Below, one piece after another: positions 6,977 to 15,615 of a stretch of DNA of 64,000 nt. The stretch comes from Gemmiger sp. An50 (GTDB taxonomy: Bacteria; Bacillota; Clostridia; Oscillospirales; Ruminococcaceae). The position numbers and the translations under genes are program-made. Each line of letters begins with the position of its first letter. Position 1 is the stretch's first letter. Below the pieces are notes generated by a model. It had not been told where the DNA came from. It ran no database searches and worked only from the letters and a program-made list of their open reading frames with translations. The stretch is from NCBI RefSeq assembly GCF_002161595.1, contig NZ_NFID01000005.1:62001-126000 (forward strand). The letters are read 5' to 3'.

Positions 6977-8575
6977 TTATTCTTTTTCCGCCTTTTTCGG
7001 CGCGGCGGCAGCTTTTTGCACCGCCTTGTCGGAATCGGCCTCTTGGGCGTGCTTCTGAACCGAAATCATCGGCCGTGCCTCCTCCGGCTCGGGCAGCGGC
7101 GCGCAGCGGCCGTAGCGGGCACAGGTGCGCCGGATGCGCTGGGCAAGCGCCAAGGTGAAAGCGCCCTCTTTGGCGCGCCAGGTCCAGTTGCCCATGCCGG
7201 TGCCGGGGGTGTTGATGCGGCCCTCGGCCCCCAGCTCCAGCCAGTCGGCCATGGGGATCACCGCCAGATTAGCGCAGCTGGACAGCACACCCCGCAAGAA
7301 GCCCCGCACCGAGCCCTCCATGGCGTTCAGTCCCAGGTAATTCTTGGCCCGGGCCAACTCCTTGGGATCGCCGTTTTTCAGCCAGTCCCGCAAGGTGGTG
7401 TTGTCGTGGGTGCCGGGATAGACCACGCAGTTGGGGATGTGGTTATGGGGCAGATACTCGTTCTCCGCCGTGCCGCCGAAGGCGAACTGCATCACCTTCA
7501 TGCCCGGATAGCCGCTCTCCTTCAGCAGCACCCGCACGCTGTCGAACAGATCGCCCAGGTCCTCGGCCACGATGGGCAGCTTGCCCAGCTTTTCCTCCAG
7601 GGCGCGGAACAGGTCCATGCCGGGGCCGTATTCCCAGTCGCCCACCCGGGCGTTTTCCCGCCCGGCGGGGATGGCGTAATAGGTATCGAAGGCGCGGAAG
7701 TGGTCGATGCGCAGCCGGTCGTACATGGTGAGCGCGTGCTCCACCCGGCGAATCCACCAGGCATAGCCGCTGGCCTTGTGCTGGGGCCAGTCGTACAGCG
7801 GGTTGCCCCAGAGCTGGCCGTCCTCGGAGAAGTAGTCCGGCGGGCAGCCCGCCACCCGGGTGAGCTTGCCCTCCTCATCCACCTGGAACAGCTTGCCGCC
7901 GGCCCAGGCGTCGGCGGAGTCTGCCGCTACATAGATGGGGATGTCGCCCAGAATCTGCACGCCCTTGCCGTTGGCGTAGGCCTTCAGGGCCATCCACTGG
8001 CGGTAGCCCTGGTACTGCAAAAACCGCCAGAAGCCCAGCTCCTCGGCGTTCTCGGCGCGCAGCTGCTCCAGCGCCTGGGGCTGCCGGGTGCGCAGCGGCG
8101 CGGGCCATTCCGGATAGGCCTTCATCTTGTTCAGGCCCTTGGCGGTCATGTAGAGGGCGTAGTCCTCCAGCCAGTCCTCGTTCCAGAAGCAGAAGGTGTA
8201 GTAATCGTCCGGCAGCCAGGCCTGAAACCGCGCATAGGCCTGCCGCAGCACCGTAAAGCGCCCCTCGTACAGCGCACCGTAGTCCACCGCCTCCGGGCTT
8301 TCTCCCCAGTCGATGGTGCCGTACTCTTCCTTTTCCAGAAGGCCCTCTTCCCGCAGGGTGTCCAGGTCGATGAAATAGGGATTGATGGCAAAGGCCGAGC
8401 AGCTCTGATAGGGGCTGTCGCCGTAGCCGGTGGGCGAAAGGGGCAAAATCTGCCAGATCTGCTGGCCCGCCTGGGCCAAAAAGTCCACAAAGGCATAGGC
8501 CTGCTTGCCGAAGCTGCCGATGCCGTAAGGCCCCGGCAGGCTGGACACAGGCATCAACACGCCGCATTCCCGCAT
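6977..8575 (-). CDS. malQ: 4-alpha-glucanotransferase (amylomaltase)
   Basis: The 532-residue GH77 enzyme transfers maltodextrin segments between glucans in the cytoplasm. Family blocks are clear: 'GVLMPVSSLPGPYGIGSFG', 'QIWQILPLSPTGYGDSPYQ', 'ILGDIPIYVAADSADAWA', 'RIDHFRAFDTYYAIPAG' with the nucleophile aspartate, 'IVAEDLGDL' with the acid/base glutamate, and 'YPGTHDNTTLRDWL'. The C-terminal 35 residues are a charged extension rich in Lys/Ala. The ATG at 8575 follows AAAAGGAG. Its promoter is at 8661-8689, divergent from alaX. Confidence 0.96.
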   Translation of the reverse strand: MRECGVLMPVSSLPGPYGIGSFGKQAYAFVDFLAQAGQQIWQILPLSPTGYGDSPYQSCSAFAINPYFIDLDTLREEGLLEKEEYGTIDWGESPEAVDYGALYEGRFTVLRQAYARFQAWLPDDYYTFCFWNEDWLEDYALYMTAKGLNKMKAYPEWPAPLRTRQPQALEQLRAENAEELGFWRFLQYQGYRQWMALKAYANGKGVQILGDIPIYVAADSADAWAGGKLFQVDEEGKLTRVAGCPPDYFSEDGQLWGNPLYDWPQHKASGYAWWIRRVEHALTMYDRLRIDHFRAFDTYYAIPAGRENARVGDWEYGPGMDLFRALEEKLGKLPIVAEDLGDLFDSVRVLLKESGYPGMKVMQFAFGGTAENEYLPHNHIPNCVVYPGTHDNTTLRDWLKNGDPKELARAKNYLGLNAMEGSVRGFLRGVLSSCANLAVIPMADWLELGAEGRINTPGTGMGNWTWRAKEGAFTLALAQRIRRTCARYGRCAPLPEPEEARPMISVQKHAQEADSDKAVQKAAAAPKKAEKE

Positions 8576-8660
8576 AACAACCGCTCCTTTTTCGCTGTGT
8601 GGTCCCGGGGCTTCCCCCTCACGGCGCGCCGGGGCCCTTATCTTGTATAGAATTGTTCTT

Positions 8661-8689
8661 ATTATAGCATAAAGCGCGGCAAAATGGCA
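8661..8689 (-). promoter_or_regulatory. malQ promoter, extended -10
   Basis: Minus strand TGC TATAAT (8669-8661) with a weak -35 TGCCAT 17 bp upstream. Confidence 0.65.
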
Positions 8690-8717
8690 TCGGTGCGCGC
8701 AAAGTATGGCTCTTTTG

Positions 8718-8726
8718 TGCTATAAT
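8718..8726 (+). promoter_or_regulatory. alaX promoter, extended -10
   Basis: TGCTATAAT on the plus strand about 60 bp before the alaX start, without a good -35; divergent from the malQ promoter. Confidence 0.6.
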
Positions 8727-8788
8727 AGATGCACTCAGCGGATACCCTGCCCGCAGCCCGCGGGCTTTTTTGCACAAAGGAGCTTTTT

Positions 8789-9958
8789 ATGACGCAGACC
8801 GAAGCGCTTTATTATATTCAGCCGCCGGTGGGCGAGTTCACTGCCCGGGTGCTCAGCTGCACTCAGGAGGGCGAGGCCTGGGCCGTGACGTTGGACCGCA
8901 CCGCCTTTTACCCGGAGGGGGGCGGCCAGCCCGCCGACCGGGGCACCCTGGGCGGCGCGGATGTTCTGGACGTACACGAAAAGGGCGGCCAGGTGGTGCA
9001 CCGGCTCTCGGCCCCGCTGGCAGTGGGCGAGACGGTCACCGGCCAGGTGGACCTTGCCCGGCGGCTGGAGATGAGCCAGCAGCACACCGGCGAGCACATT
9101 CTGTCCGGCACGCTGCACGCCATGTTCGGGGCGGAGAACGTGGGCTTTCACATCGGGCAGGACTACCTGACCATGGACACCAGCGTTCCCATCTCGGACG
9201 AGGGGCTGGCCGAAGCCGAAGCCCGGGCCAACCGGGTGATCTGGCAGGACGTGCCGGTGGATGCGGTGTGGCACACCAAGGAAGAGCTGGCCGACCTGAC
9301 CTACCGGAGCAAAAAGGAGCTGGAGGGCCCGGTGCGCATCGTGACGGTGCCGGGTGCGGACTGCTGCGCCTGCTGCGGCACCCATGTGGAACGCACCGGC
9401 CAAGTGGGCATGGTGAAGATCATCGACTGGCAGAACTACAAAAGCGGCGTGCGGCTGTTCGTGGTGTGCGGCGTGCGGGCGCTGCGGTACTTTGAAGCCC
9501 AGCGGGCGGAGGCTGCCGCCATCCGGGCCACCCTGTCCGCAAAGGCGGGCCAGCTGGCCGAGGCGGTGCAGCGCCAAAGCGGCGAGCTGGAAGCCGCCCG
9601 CTACCGGTCCGTGCAGGCGGAGAACGAGCTGTTTGCGGTTCTGTCCGAGGGCGTGCAGCCCGGCGAAGCTGCCATTCTGCTGCGGCCCAACCTCGGCCCG
9701 GACGGACTGCGGCGGCTCTGCGCGGCGCTGAGCGAGCGCACCGACGGCCTTTGCGCGGCCTTCAGCCCCACCGAAAACGGTGGTCTTGCCTACGCGCTGG
9801 CCTGCACCGCGCCGGGGGCGGACCTGCGGGGGCTGTGCAAGCAGTTGAACCAGGCCTTCGCGGGCCGGGGCGGCGGCAAGCCCGGCTTTGTACAGGGCAG
9901 CCTGACCGGCGAATTTGACGCGGTACAAGCCTTTTTGCGGGATGCTATCCAGCCCTGA
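8789..9958 (+). CDS. alaX: Alanyl-tRNA editing protein, AlaX long form
   Basis: The 389-residue protein matches the editing half of alanyl-tRNA synthetase plus a DHHA1-like tail. The zinc site is H99-xxx-H103 ('QQHTGEHILS') and a C-xxx-H pair at about C195/H199 ('CCGTHV'). The N-terminal part has 'FYPEGGGQPADRGTL'. A coiled segment (about 240-290) and a C-terminal domain with 'GRGGGKPGFVQGSL' follow. It hydrolyses Ser- or Gly-tRNA-Ala. The start at 8789 follows AAAGGAG; an earlier in-frame ATG at 8729 has none. Confidence 0.92.
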   Translation: MTQTEALYYIQPPVGEFTARVLSCTQEGEAWAVTLDRTAFYPEGGGQPADRGTLGGADVLDVHEKGGQVVHRLSAPLAVGETVTGQVDLARRLEMSQQHTGEHILSGTLHAMFGAENVGFHIGQDYLTMDTSVPISDEGLAEAEARANRVIWQDVPVDAVWHTKEELADLTYRSKKELEGPVRIVTVPGADCCACCGTHVERTGQVGMVKIIDWQNYKSGVRLFVVCGVRALRYFEAQRAEAAAIRATLSAKAGQLAEAVQRQSGELEAARYRSVQAENELFAVLSEGVQPGEAAILLRPNLGPDGLRRLCAALSERTDGLCAAFSPTENGGLAYALACTAPGADLRGLCKQLNQAFAGRGGGKPGFVQGSLTGEFDAVQAFLRDAIQP

Positions 9959-10009
9959 GCATCTTTTATTGCTTTTCAGACAAACACTTGTGAAGGAGAA
10001 CCATAGAAC

Positions 10010-10768
10010 ATGAGAATGCGATTCAAACCCTACGCCCGGCCGGAGCTGCTGGCCTGCGACTACCACGCCCACGCCCCGCTGGAGAACAAGGGCCGCTGGC
10101 ACAGCGTCTTTGCCCGGCCCCAGCAGCCGGTGCATCTGGAGCTGGGCTGCGGCAAGGGCGGCTTTCTGGCCCGGCTGGCCAGCGCCCACCCGGACATCAA
10201 CTATCTGGGCATCGACATCACCGACAAGGTGCTGATCCTGGCCAAGCGGAACATCGAGCGCATCTACGCGGAAAAGGGCATGACTCCGGACAACGTGATG
10301 ATCATGAGCCTGGACATCGAGCGCATCCTGAACGCCTTCAACGAGCGGGACACGGTGCAGCGCATCTACATCAACTTCTGCAATCCCTGGAACAAGAAGC
10401 TGGCCCACAAAAAGCACCGGCTCACCCACACCCGCCAGCTGGCCCTTTACCGGACCATTCTGGAGGAAAACGGCGAGATCTACTTCAAGACCGACGACGA
10501 CGACCTCTTCCGGGACAGCCTGAATTACTTCCCCGAGGCGGGCTACGAGATCGTGTGGAAGACCTTCGACCTTCATGCCGAGGAGCCGGAGTGGAACATC
10601 CGCACCGAGCACGAGGCCATGTTCACCGAGCAGGGCATCCCCACCAAGGCGCTGATCGCGGTGAAGAAGCCCATGACGGTCGACGAGCTGGCCGCTGCGG
10701 TGGCCGCCCGCAACCAGCGGGACAAGGAAGAAAGCGCCGCCATCCGCGCCGCCCAGGGCATCCAGTAA
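10010..10768 (+). CDS. trmB: tRNA (guanine-N7-)-methyltransferase
   Basis: The 252-residue enzyme methylates G46 of tRNAs using S-adenosylmethionine. The SAM-binding loop 'HLELGCGKGGFLARLA' is followed by 'YLGIDITDKVLILAKRNIE' and the tRNA-binding 'NFCNPWNKKLAHKKHRL', where most family members have 'NFSDPWPKKRH'. 'GEIYFKTDD' and 'EHEAMFTEQGIP' complete the fold. AAGGAG precedes the ATG; a second in-frame ATG two codons later is possible. A perfect 15-bp terminator follows. Confidence 0.93.
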   Translation: MRMRFKPYARPELLACDYHAHAPLENKGRWHSVFARPQQPVHLELGCGKGGFLARLASAHPDINYLGIDITDKVLILAKRNIERIYAEKGMTPDNVMIMSLDIERILNAFNERDTVQRIYINFCNPWNKKLAHKKHRLTHTRQLALYRTILEENGEIYFKTDDDDLFRDSLNYFPEAGYEIVWKTFDLHAEEPEWNIRTEHEAMFTEQGIPTKALIAVKKPMTVDELAAAVAARNQRDKEESAAIRAAQGIQ

Positions 10769-10789
10769 GCCCTCCCTTTTATAATAAGC

Positions 10790-10828
10790 AACCGCCCCTT
10801 TCCCAACTACGGGAAAGGGGCGGTTTTT
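10790..10828. terminator. Strong terminator after trmB
   Basis: AACCGCCCCTTTCCC (10790-10804) pairs perfectly with GGGAAAGGGGCGGTT (10811-10825), then TTTG. It also faces the convergent minus-strand gene. Confidence 0.9.
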
Positions 10829-10841
10829 GTTTGCGTGTTGC

Positions 10842-11123
10842 TCAGCACTCAAAGTCGCAGACGGTGCGGCTCTTTGCAATGGTGCCGATCCAGTTCTTGA
10901 TGGCCACATGGGGCTCGAAGTTCTGGTAGGCCTCCAGCGCCTCGCGGCTTTCCAGCTCGGCGATCAGGGCCACGTCGCAGCCCACGAAGCCACGGCCCAC
11001 CTGGGCGCTCAGAAGGCCGGGGGCCTGACCCACCAGCGCTTCCAGCTGCTCCTTCATTTTGGCGGCATTGGCATCCGCCTGGTCCTTGTCGGCCAGCTCC
11101 CACAATACAATGTGTTTAATCAC
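10842..11123 (-). CDS. Dabb-family (stress-responsive A/B barrel) protein
   Basis: A 93-residue protein starting MIKHIVLWELADKD and ending in 'YQNFEPHVAIKNWIGTIAKSRTVCDFE', a compact ferredoxin-like alpha/beta barrel of the Dabb family. These are small dimeric proteins whose biochemical role is usually unknown. The start is GTG with AAAAGGAG upstream. It lies 45 bp downstream of the HAD phosphatase gene and is probably cotranscribed with it. Confidence 0.85.
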   Translation of the reverse strand: MIKHIVLWELADKDQADANAAKMKEQLEALVGQAPGLLSAQVGRGFVGCDVALIAELESREALEAYQNFEPHVAIKNWIGTIAKSRTVCDFEC

Positions 11124-11168
11124 GTTTACTCTCTCCTTTTCGTATTTAAAATTGCAAATAAAACAGCT

Positions 11169-11819
11169 TTAATTCCGGTCCAGCAGAGGAATGACCTGAC
11201 CGAGGTCCGGCAGAATCGCTCCGGCCAGGGCTTTCAGCTCCTCGTCCGGGCCGGTCAGGTCCGGCACCATCACGGTGAAACAGCCCGCCGCCGCGCCTGC
11301 CCGCACTCCGGCGGGGCTGTCCTCCAGAACCAGACAGTTTTTCGGATCCTTGCCCGCCAGGGCCGCCGCCTTCAAAAACACCTCCGGGTGGGGCTTTGAG
11401 CGGGTCACCTCATCGCCGCAGACCGCGCCCACAAAGTACCGGTCCACCTTGGCCCGCTGCAGGTGGCCCCAGGCGCTGTCCCGTGTAGTGCTGGTGGCCA
11501 GCACCGCCGGGATGCCCCGCCGCTCCAGCTCGGCCAGCAGCTCATACAGCCCCGGCTTCACCGGCAGACCATCCTCCTCGATCCAGCGGGCCATGATGGC
11601 CCGGCAGACAGTGCGCATGGAGTCAAAGTCGAAGTCCTCGCCGAACACCTCCCGGCACACCTGGGCACAGCCCAGCCGGTTGCGGCCCCGCATCCGGTCC
11701 ACCACCTCGGGGCGCATGGGCACCCCCATCTGCTGCCCGGCTTCCAGCCAGGCCTTCTGATACATCCGCTCGGTGTCGAACATCAGGCCGTCCATATCAA
11801 ACAATACCGCTTCGATCAT
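11169..11819 (-). CDS. HAD-superfamily phosphatase, beta-phosphoglucomutase-like
   Basis: The 216-residue protein has the HAD motifs in order: 'LFDMDGLMFDTE' (motif I), 'LATSTTRD' (motif II), 'VTRSKPHPEVFLKAA' (motif III) and 'CLVLEDSPAGVRAG' (motif IV), with a helical cap between I and II. The substrate is not predictable; beta-phosphoglucomutase or sugar-phosphate phosphatase is the usual annotation. GGGGAGG precedes the ATG. Confidence 0.88.
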   Translation of the reverse strand: MIEAVLFDMDGLMFDTERMYQKAWLEAGQQMGVPMRPEVVDRMRGRNRLGCAQVCREVFGEDFDFDSMRTVCRAIMARWIEEDGLPVKPGLYELLAELERRGIPAVLATSTTRDSAWGHLQRAKVDRYFVGAVCGDEVTRSKPHPEVFLKAAALAGKDPKNCLVLEDSPAGVRAGAAAGCFTVMVPDLTGPDEELKALAGAILPDLGQVIPLLDRN

Positions 11820-11867
11820 ACGTTCCTCCCCATTTCGTCAGGCTCTTTCCCCCGGTTTGTGTGATGC

Positions 11868-13139
11868 TCACAGCGGGCCCTTCACCTTTTCGTCGAACTC
11901 TTCCTCTTCCTCGTCCTGCTGCGAGCGGATGGTCAGCTCGCCCAGGCCCATGTCGTTGTGCAGGATGCTCCCCGCCCCGATGGCGCCCCGGCCGTACTTT
12001 TTGCGGATGGCGTCCAGGCTTTTTTCCAGTTTTTCCCGCTTGGGATCGGTTTTGGGCGCATCATCGAACAGGCTCTGCTGCACCGCGAAGGGCTCCTCAG
12101 TGATGGCCAGCGCGGTGACGGTGAGCATCCGCACCGGGCGGGCCATGTCCCAGTTTTTCTCCATCAGCTCCCAGCAGGCGTTTGCCAGGTCCCGGGCCAG
12201 ATGGGTGCTCATGGGCAGCTGCTTTTGCCGGGTGATGGTTTTCAGGTCCGGGTCCCGGATGGTCACCTGCACCGCCCCGGCCCAGACGCCATGCCGCCGC
12301 AGCCGCCCGGCCACCTCGTCCGCCAGCACGTTCAGTGCCGAGCGGATCTCCGCCGGGCCCTTGATGTTGCGCCGGAAGGTGGAGCCGTTGCCCACGCTCT
12401 TGATGGGTTCCTTCTCGCCCCAGCGGCGCACCGGGGCCTCGTCCTCGCCTCGGGCGTAACGGCTCAGCTCCAGCCCCAGCTTGCCCAGCGCCTCGGCCAG
12501 CGCCTCCGGCCGGGCCGCCGCCAGCTCGCCGATGGTGGCAATGCCCATCCCGGCCAGCCGCCGCTGGGCCGAGGCCCCCACATACAAAAGGTCCCCCACC
12601 GGCAGCGGCCAGACAATTTCGTGAAAATTTTCCCGGGTAATGAGGGTGGTGGCGTCCGGCTTTTTGTAGTCGCTGCCCAGCTTTGCGAACACCTTGTTGA
12701 AGCTCACGCCCACCGAGATGGTCAGCCCGGTGGCCGCCTTCACCTCGGCCCGCAGCTGGTCTGCCAGCGCCGCCGGGCTTTCGGCGAACAGCTGCCAGGT
12801 GCCGGTCACGTCCAGCCAGCTCTCGTCGATGCCGAAGGGCTCCACCCGGTCGGTATACTTGCAGTATATTTCATTGATGATTTTCGAGTACTTCCGGTAA
12901 TATTCCCGGTGGGGCGGCAGCAAAATCAAATCCGGACATTTGCGCTTTGCCTGCCAGATGACCTCGGCGGTCTTCACTCCCATCCGCTTGGCGGGCTCGT
13001 TCTTGGCCAGCACGATGCCGTGGCGGCCCTCCGGGTCGCCGCAGACGGCCACGCACTTGTCCCGCAGGTCCGGGTGGCGCAGCAGTTCCACACTGGCATA
13101 AAAGCTGTTGCAGTCGCAATGAAAGATCCAGCGGTCCAC
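11868..13139 (-). CDS. dinB: Y-family DNA polymerase IV
   Basis: The 423-residue translesion polymerase shows the catalytic acids D9 ('HCDCNSFYASVE') and D105-E106 ('FGIDESWLDVT'), 'GVSFNKVFAKLGSDYKKPDA' in the palm, helix-hairpin-helix motifs ('GMGIATIGELA'), the little-finger domain and a sliding-clamp binding motif QQSLFDD at about 354-360. A basic then acidic tail of about 60 residues follows the clamp motif. The start is GTG with AAAAAGGGGG 8 bp upstream. Confidence 0.95.
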   Translation of the reverse strand: MDRWIFHCDCNSFYASVELLRHPDLRDKCVAVCGDPEGRHGIVLAKNEPAKRMGVKTAEVIWQAKRKCPDLILLPPHREYYRKYSKIINEIYCKYTDRVEPFGIDESWLDVTGTWQLFAESPAALADQLRAEVKAATGLTISVGVSFNKVFAKLGSDYKKPDATTLITRENFHEIVWPLPVGDLLYVGASAQRRLAGMGIATIGELAAARPEALAEALGKLGLELSRYARGEDEAPVRRWGEKEPIKSVGNGSTFRRNIKGPAEIRSALNVLADEVAGRLRRHGVWAGAVQVTIRDPDLKTITRQKQLPMSTHLARDLANACWELMEKNWDMARPVRMLTVTALAITEEPFAVQQSLFDDAPKTDPKREKLEKSLDAIRKKYGRGAIGAGSILHNDMGLGELTIRSQQDEEEEEFDEKVKGPL

Positions 13140-13207
13140 CTGGCAGGCCCCCTTTTTGTAAATTTTTCATTTTTCTTTTCTGATTATATCACGCGAGGGC
13201 GGCGGGA

Positions 13208-13216
13208 TGCTATAAT
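13208..13216 (+). promoter_or_regulatory. Extended -10 promoter of the CmpB-family gene
   Basis: TGCTATAAT, 70 bp before the ATG at 13287. Confidence 0.6.
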
Positions 13217-13286
13217 GTTAGGGTGACGCTCTGCGATTCTGCACCCGTGCATCCCGCGGCGCCGCTTTATGAGAGGTGGTATCTGA

Positions 13287-14102
13287 ATGGAACATTCCCT
13301 GTACGCGATCCTTTGGTACTTTTTGATCTACGCCTTTTTGGGCTGGTGCCTGGAGGTGGTGTTCTGCACCGTGCGCACCGGCAAATGGGTGAACCGGGGC
13401 TTTTTGAACGGTCCGGTCTGCCCCATCTACGGCTTCGGCATGGTAATTGTACTTATGGTTCTGGGCCCGCTGGTCCACCAGCCGCTCACCCTGTTCGTGG
13501 GCAGCGTTCTGCTCACCAACGCGCTGGAGCTGGTCACCGGCTGGGCACTGAAAACATTGTTTCACACCACCTGGTGGGATTATTCCAAGCAGAAATTCAA
13601 TCTGGGCGGTTACATCTGCCTGAAATTCAGCCTGGCCTGGGGCCTGGTGGTCATGTTCGCGGTGAAGGTGATCCACCTGCCGGTGAGCCGCTTTGTGGAC
13701 TGGATGCCCCGGCCGGTAGGCCTTGCTTTGCTGGCGCTGTGGCTGGCGGTGCTGGCGGCGGACGTGGCGGTGACACTGCGCACCCTGATCGGCCTGGAGC
13801 GTGACCTGGGCGAGCTGGAAAAGGTGGTTGCCGCCCTGCGCAAGGGCAGCGATACCATCAGCCGCAACCTGGGCGACGCGGCCCTGGCGGCAGATGAAAA
13901 GCTGGAGGAGGGCCGCCAGGCTCTGCCCCAGAAGCTGGCCGAGCTGGAGGCCCGGCGGGACTTTTTGCAGGCCCGCATTCTGGACACCCGGCTCTTTGGC
14001 GCGGCCCGTCTGATGAAGGCCTTCCCCGCCATGAAGGACCTGCGTCACAACGAGCTGCTGGCCGAGCTGAAAGAGACCCTGCACGAGCGGCTGCACCGCT
14101 GA
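13287..14102 (+). CDS. CmpB-family membrane protein (putative ABC transporter permease)
   Basis: The 271-residue protein has five hydrophobic segments in its first 175 residues, with family markers 'FLGWCLEVVFCTVRTGKWVN', 'RGFLNGPVCPIYGFG' and 'WWDYSKQKFNLGGYICL', typical of the PF06541 family named as a putative type IV ABC transporter permease. No ATPase gene is adjacent, so the transporter role is not shown. The last 90 residues form a cytoplasmic coiled helix region. GAGAGG lies upstream of the ATG. Confidence 0.82.
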   Translation: MEHSLYAILWYFLIYAFLGWCLEVVFCTVRTGKWVNRGFLNGPVCPIYGFGMVIVLMVLGPLVHQPLTLFVGSVLLTNALELVTGWALKTLFHTTWWDYSKQKFNLGGYICLKFSLAWGLVVMFAVKVIHLPVSRFVDWMPRPVGLALLALWLAVLAADVAVTLRTLIGLERDLGELEKVVAALRKGSDTISRNLGDAALAADEKLEEGRQALPQKLAELEARRDFLQARILDTRLFGAARLMKAFPAMKDLRHNELLAELKETLHERLHR

Positions 14103-14116
14103 TTTACCCGCAAAAG

Positions 14117-14149
14117 AACGCCCTTGCTGTGAAAAACAGCAAGGGCGTT
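14117..14149. terminator. Terminator between convergent genes
   Basis: Perfect 14-bp stem AACGCCCTTGCTGT (14117-14130)/ACAGCAAGGGCGTT (14136-14149), followed by TTG then TTTTTT. Confidence 0.85.
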
Positions 14150-14162
14150 TTGTTTTTTCGGT

Positions 14163-15389
14163 TCAGCCCACGTCCAGCTGGTTCAGGGTCACGGCCCGGG
14201 TGTGAGCCACCGGGGTCCATTCCACCTTCCGCACGCAGGCGGCCAGGGCGATGGGCAGATAGGTGGCCATATAAAATGGAAAGGTAAAAATGCCCGCCAG
14301 CTTCTGGGTGATGGGGGCCTGGATGCGCTTCCACTCGGTGCAGGTGGTCAGCGCCGCCATGGCCATCATGGATAGGTAGCCGCAGACAAGGATGCGGCCC
14401 AGCGCGCCCAGGGCCACCAGCGCCCCGCCGGAGAGCACCGCCCCCGCGGCAGCAAAACCCAGGGCCAGCAGGTTGAACAGCACCGGCGCAATGCGGCTGA
14501 TAAGCAGGTCGGCGCAGGACCAGCTGCCCCGCAGCGCCGCACGGCCCATGGCGGGGCCCCGTGCTGCCATCACCTGCAAAAAGCCCTTGCACCAGCGCAG
14601 CCGCTGGCGCACGCTCTGGGAGAGGGCGGCGGGCTGCTCGTCAAAATATTCCGCCTGGGGGCAGTAGGCGATGCGCCGCCCGGCGACCATCTGCACGGTG
14701 GAGAACTCCAGGTCCTCGCACAGGCAGTGCCAGGGCCAGCCGCCCGCTTCCCGCAGAATCTCCTCGCTCACCAGAAAGCCGGTGCCGGTCACGTTGCCGC
14801 TGAAGCCCAGCAGGGTGCGGGGCGAATTCAGAAAGCGCACCTCCCGGATGAAGCACAGGCCCTGGCCCGCGGCCACCCAGCCCCGGTAGTTCTTGGTGTT
14901 CCGGTAGCCCGCCACCACCGGGCAGCCGGTGGAAAACACCCCGTCCAGCCGGCGCACAAAATCCGGCCGGGCCAGGTTGTCCGCGTCAAAGAGGATGTAG
15001 CCGTCGTAGTGCTTGCCCTCGGCCCAGATGCGGTGCACAAGGAAATCCAGCGCGTAGCCCTTGCCCACCCGGGTCCGGTCGCAGCGCTCGAACACGGTGG
15101 CCCCGGCCTTGCGGGCCAGGCGGGCGGTGTCGTCGGTGCAGTTGTCCGCCGCCACATACAAGTCCAGCACGCCGGGGTAATCCTGGGCGCGCAGGCTTTC
15201 CAAAAGCTTTGGCAGCACCGCTGCCTCGTTGCGGGCGCAGATGAGCACCGCATATTTGTTGGTACACGGCCCCAGCTTCCAGTGGGGCGTTTTCACAAGA
15301 CTCAAAAGGGTGTAGCCCAGCTGATAGGCGCAGCAAATGCCCATCAGCAACAGCCAGAAGCGGCTGATCGAAAAAAACAACTCTGCCAT
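14163..15389 (-). CDS. Membrane-bound family 2 glycosyltransferase
   Basis: The 408-residue enzyme has one N-terminal membrane segment (about 5-30), a cytoplasmic GT-A domain with 'VLICARNEAAVLPKLL', the DxD at D135-A-D137 ('YILFDADNLARP'), an 'ED' acid pair ('CEDLEF') and 'QRLRW' (262-266), then three to four C-terminal membrane segments. This is the processive, cellulose synthase-like architecture, so it may polymerise or extrude a surface polysaccharide. GGGAGG lies 8 bp before ATG 15389; the longer in-frame ATG at 15413 lacks a site. It is divergent from the GT8 gene. Confidence 0.9.
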   Translation of the reverse strand: MAELFFSISRFWLLLMGICCAYQLGYTLLSLVKTPHWKLGPCTNKYAVLICARNEAAVLPKLLESLRAQDYPGVLDLYVAADNCTDDTARLARKAGATVFERCDRTRVGKGYALDFLVHRIWAEGKHYDGYILFDADNLARPDFVRRLDGVFSTGCPVVAGYRNTKNYRGWVAAGQGLCFIREVRFLNSPRTLLGFSGNVTGTGFLVSEEILREAGGWPWHCLCEDLEFSTVQMVAGRRIAYCPQAEYFDEQPAALSQSVRQRLRWCKGFLQVMAARGPAMGRAALRGSWSCADLLISRIAPVLFNLLALGFAAAGAVLSGGALVALGALGRILVCGYLSMMAMAALTTCTEWKRIQAPITQKLAGIFTFPFYMATYLPIALAACVRKVEWTPVAHTRAVTLNQLDVG

Positions 15390-15615
15390 GGTATCGACCT
15401 CCCTGTTTGGCATGGGGCTGCGGGGGTCAGTTCCGCCCGCCTGTGCCCATGCAACGAACCTTTACGGCCGGATTCTTCATCTATGGGGCAAAATTTTGGT
15501 TTCTTTGCAGAAACTTCATATATTTCGGCCCCAAAGGTGGTACCATAACAAAAAAGGACGCCATTGCGTCCGAATCCCCGCCGGGGTTTTCCGGCGGCAC
15601 AACGAGGTGTTATTT

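Noticed and set aside
15528..15600. T-box-like word GGTGGTACC followed by hairpins before the GT8 gene
   Set aside because: No stem I, specifier loop or antiterminator pairing, and the gene is not an aminoacyl-tRNA or amino-acid gene. Possible remnant at most.
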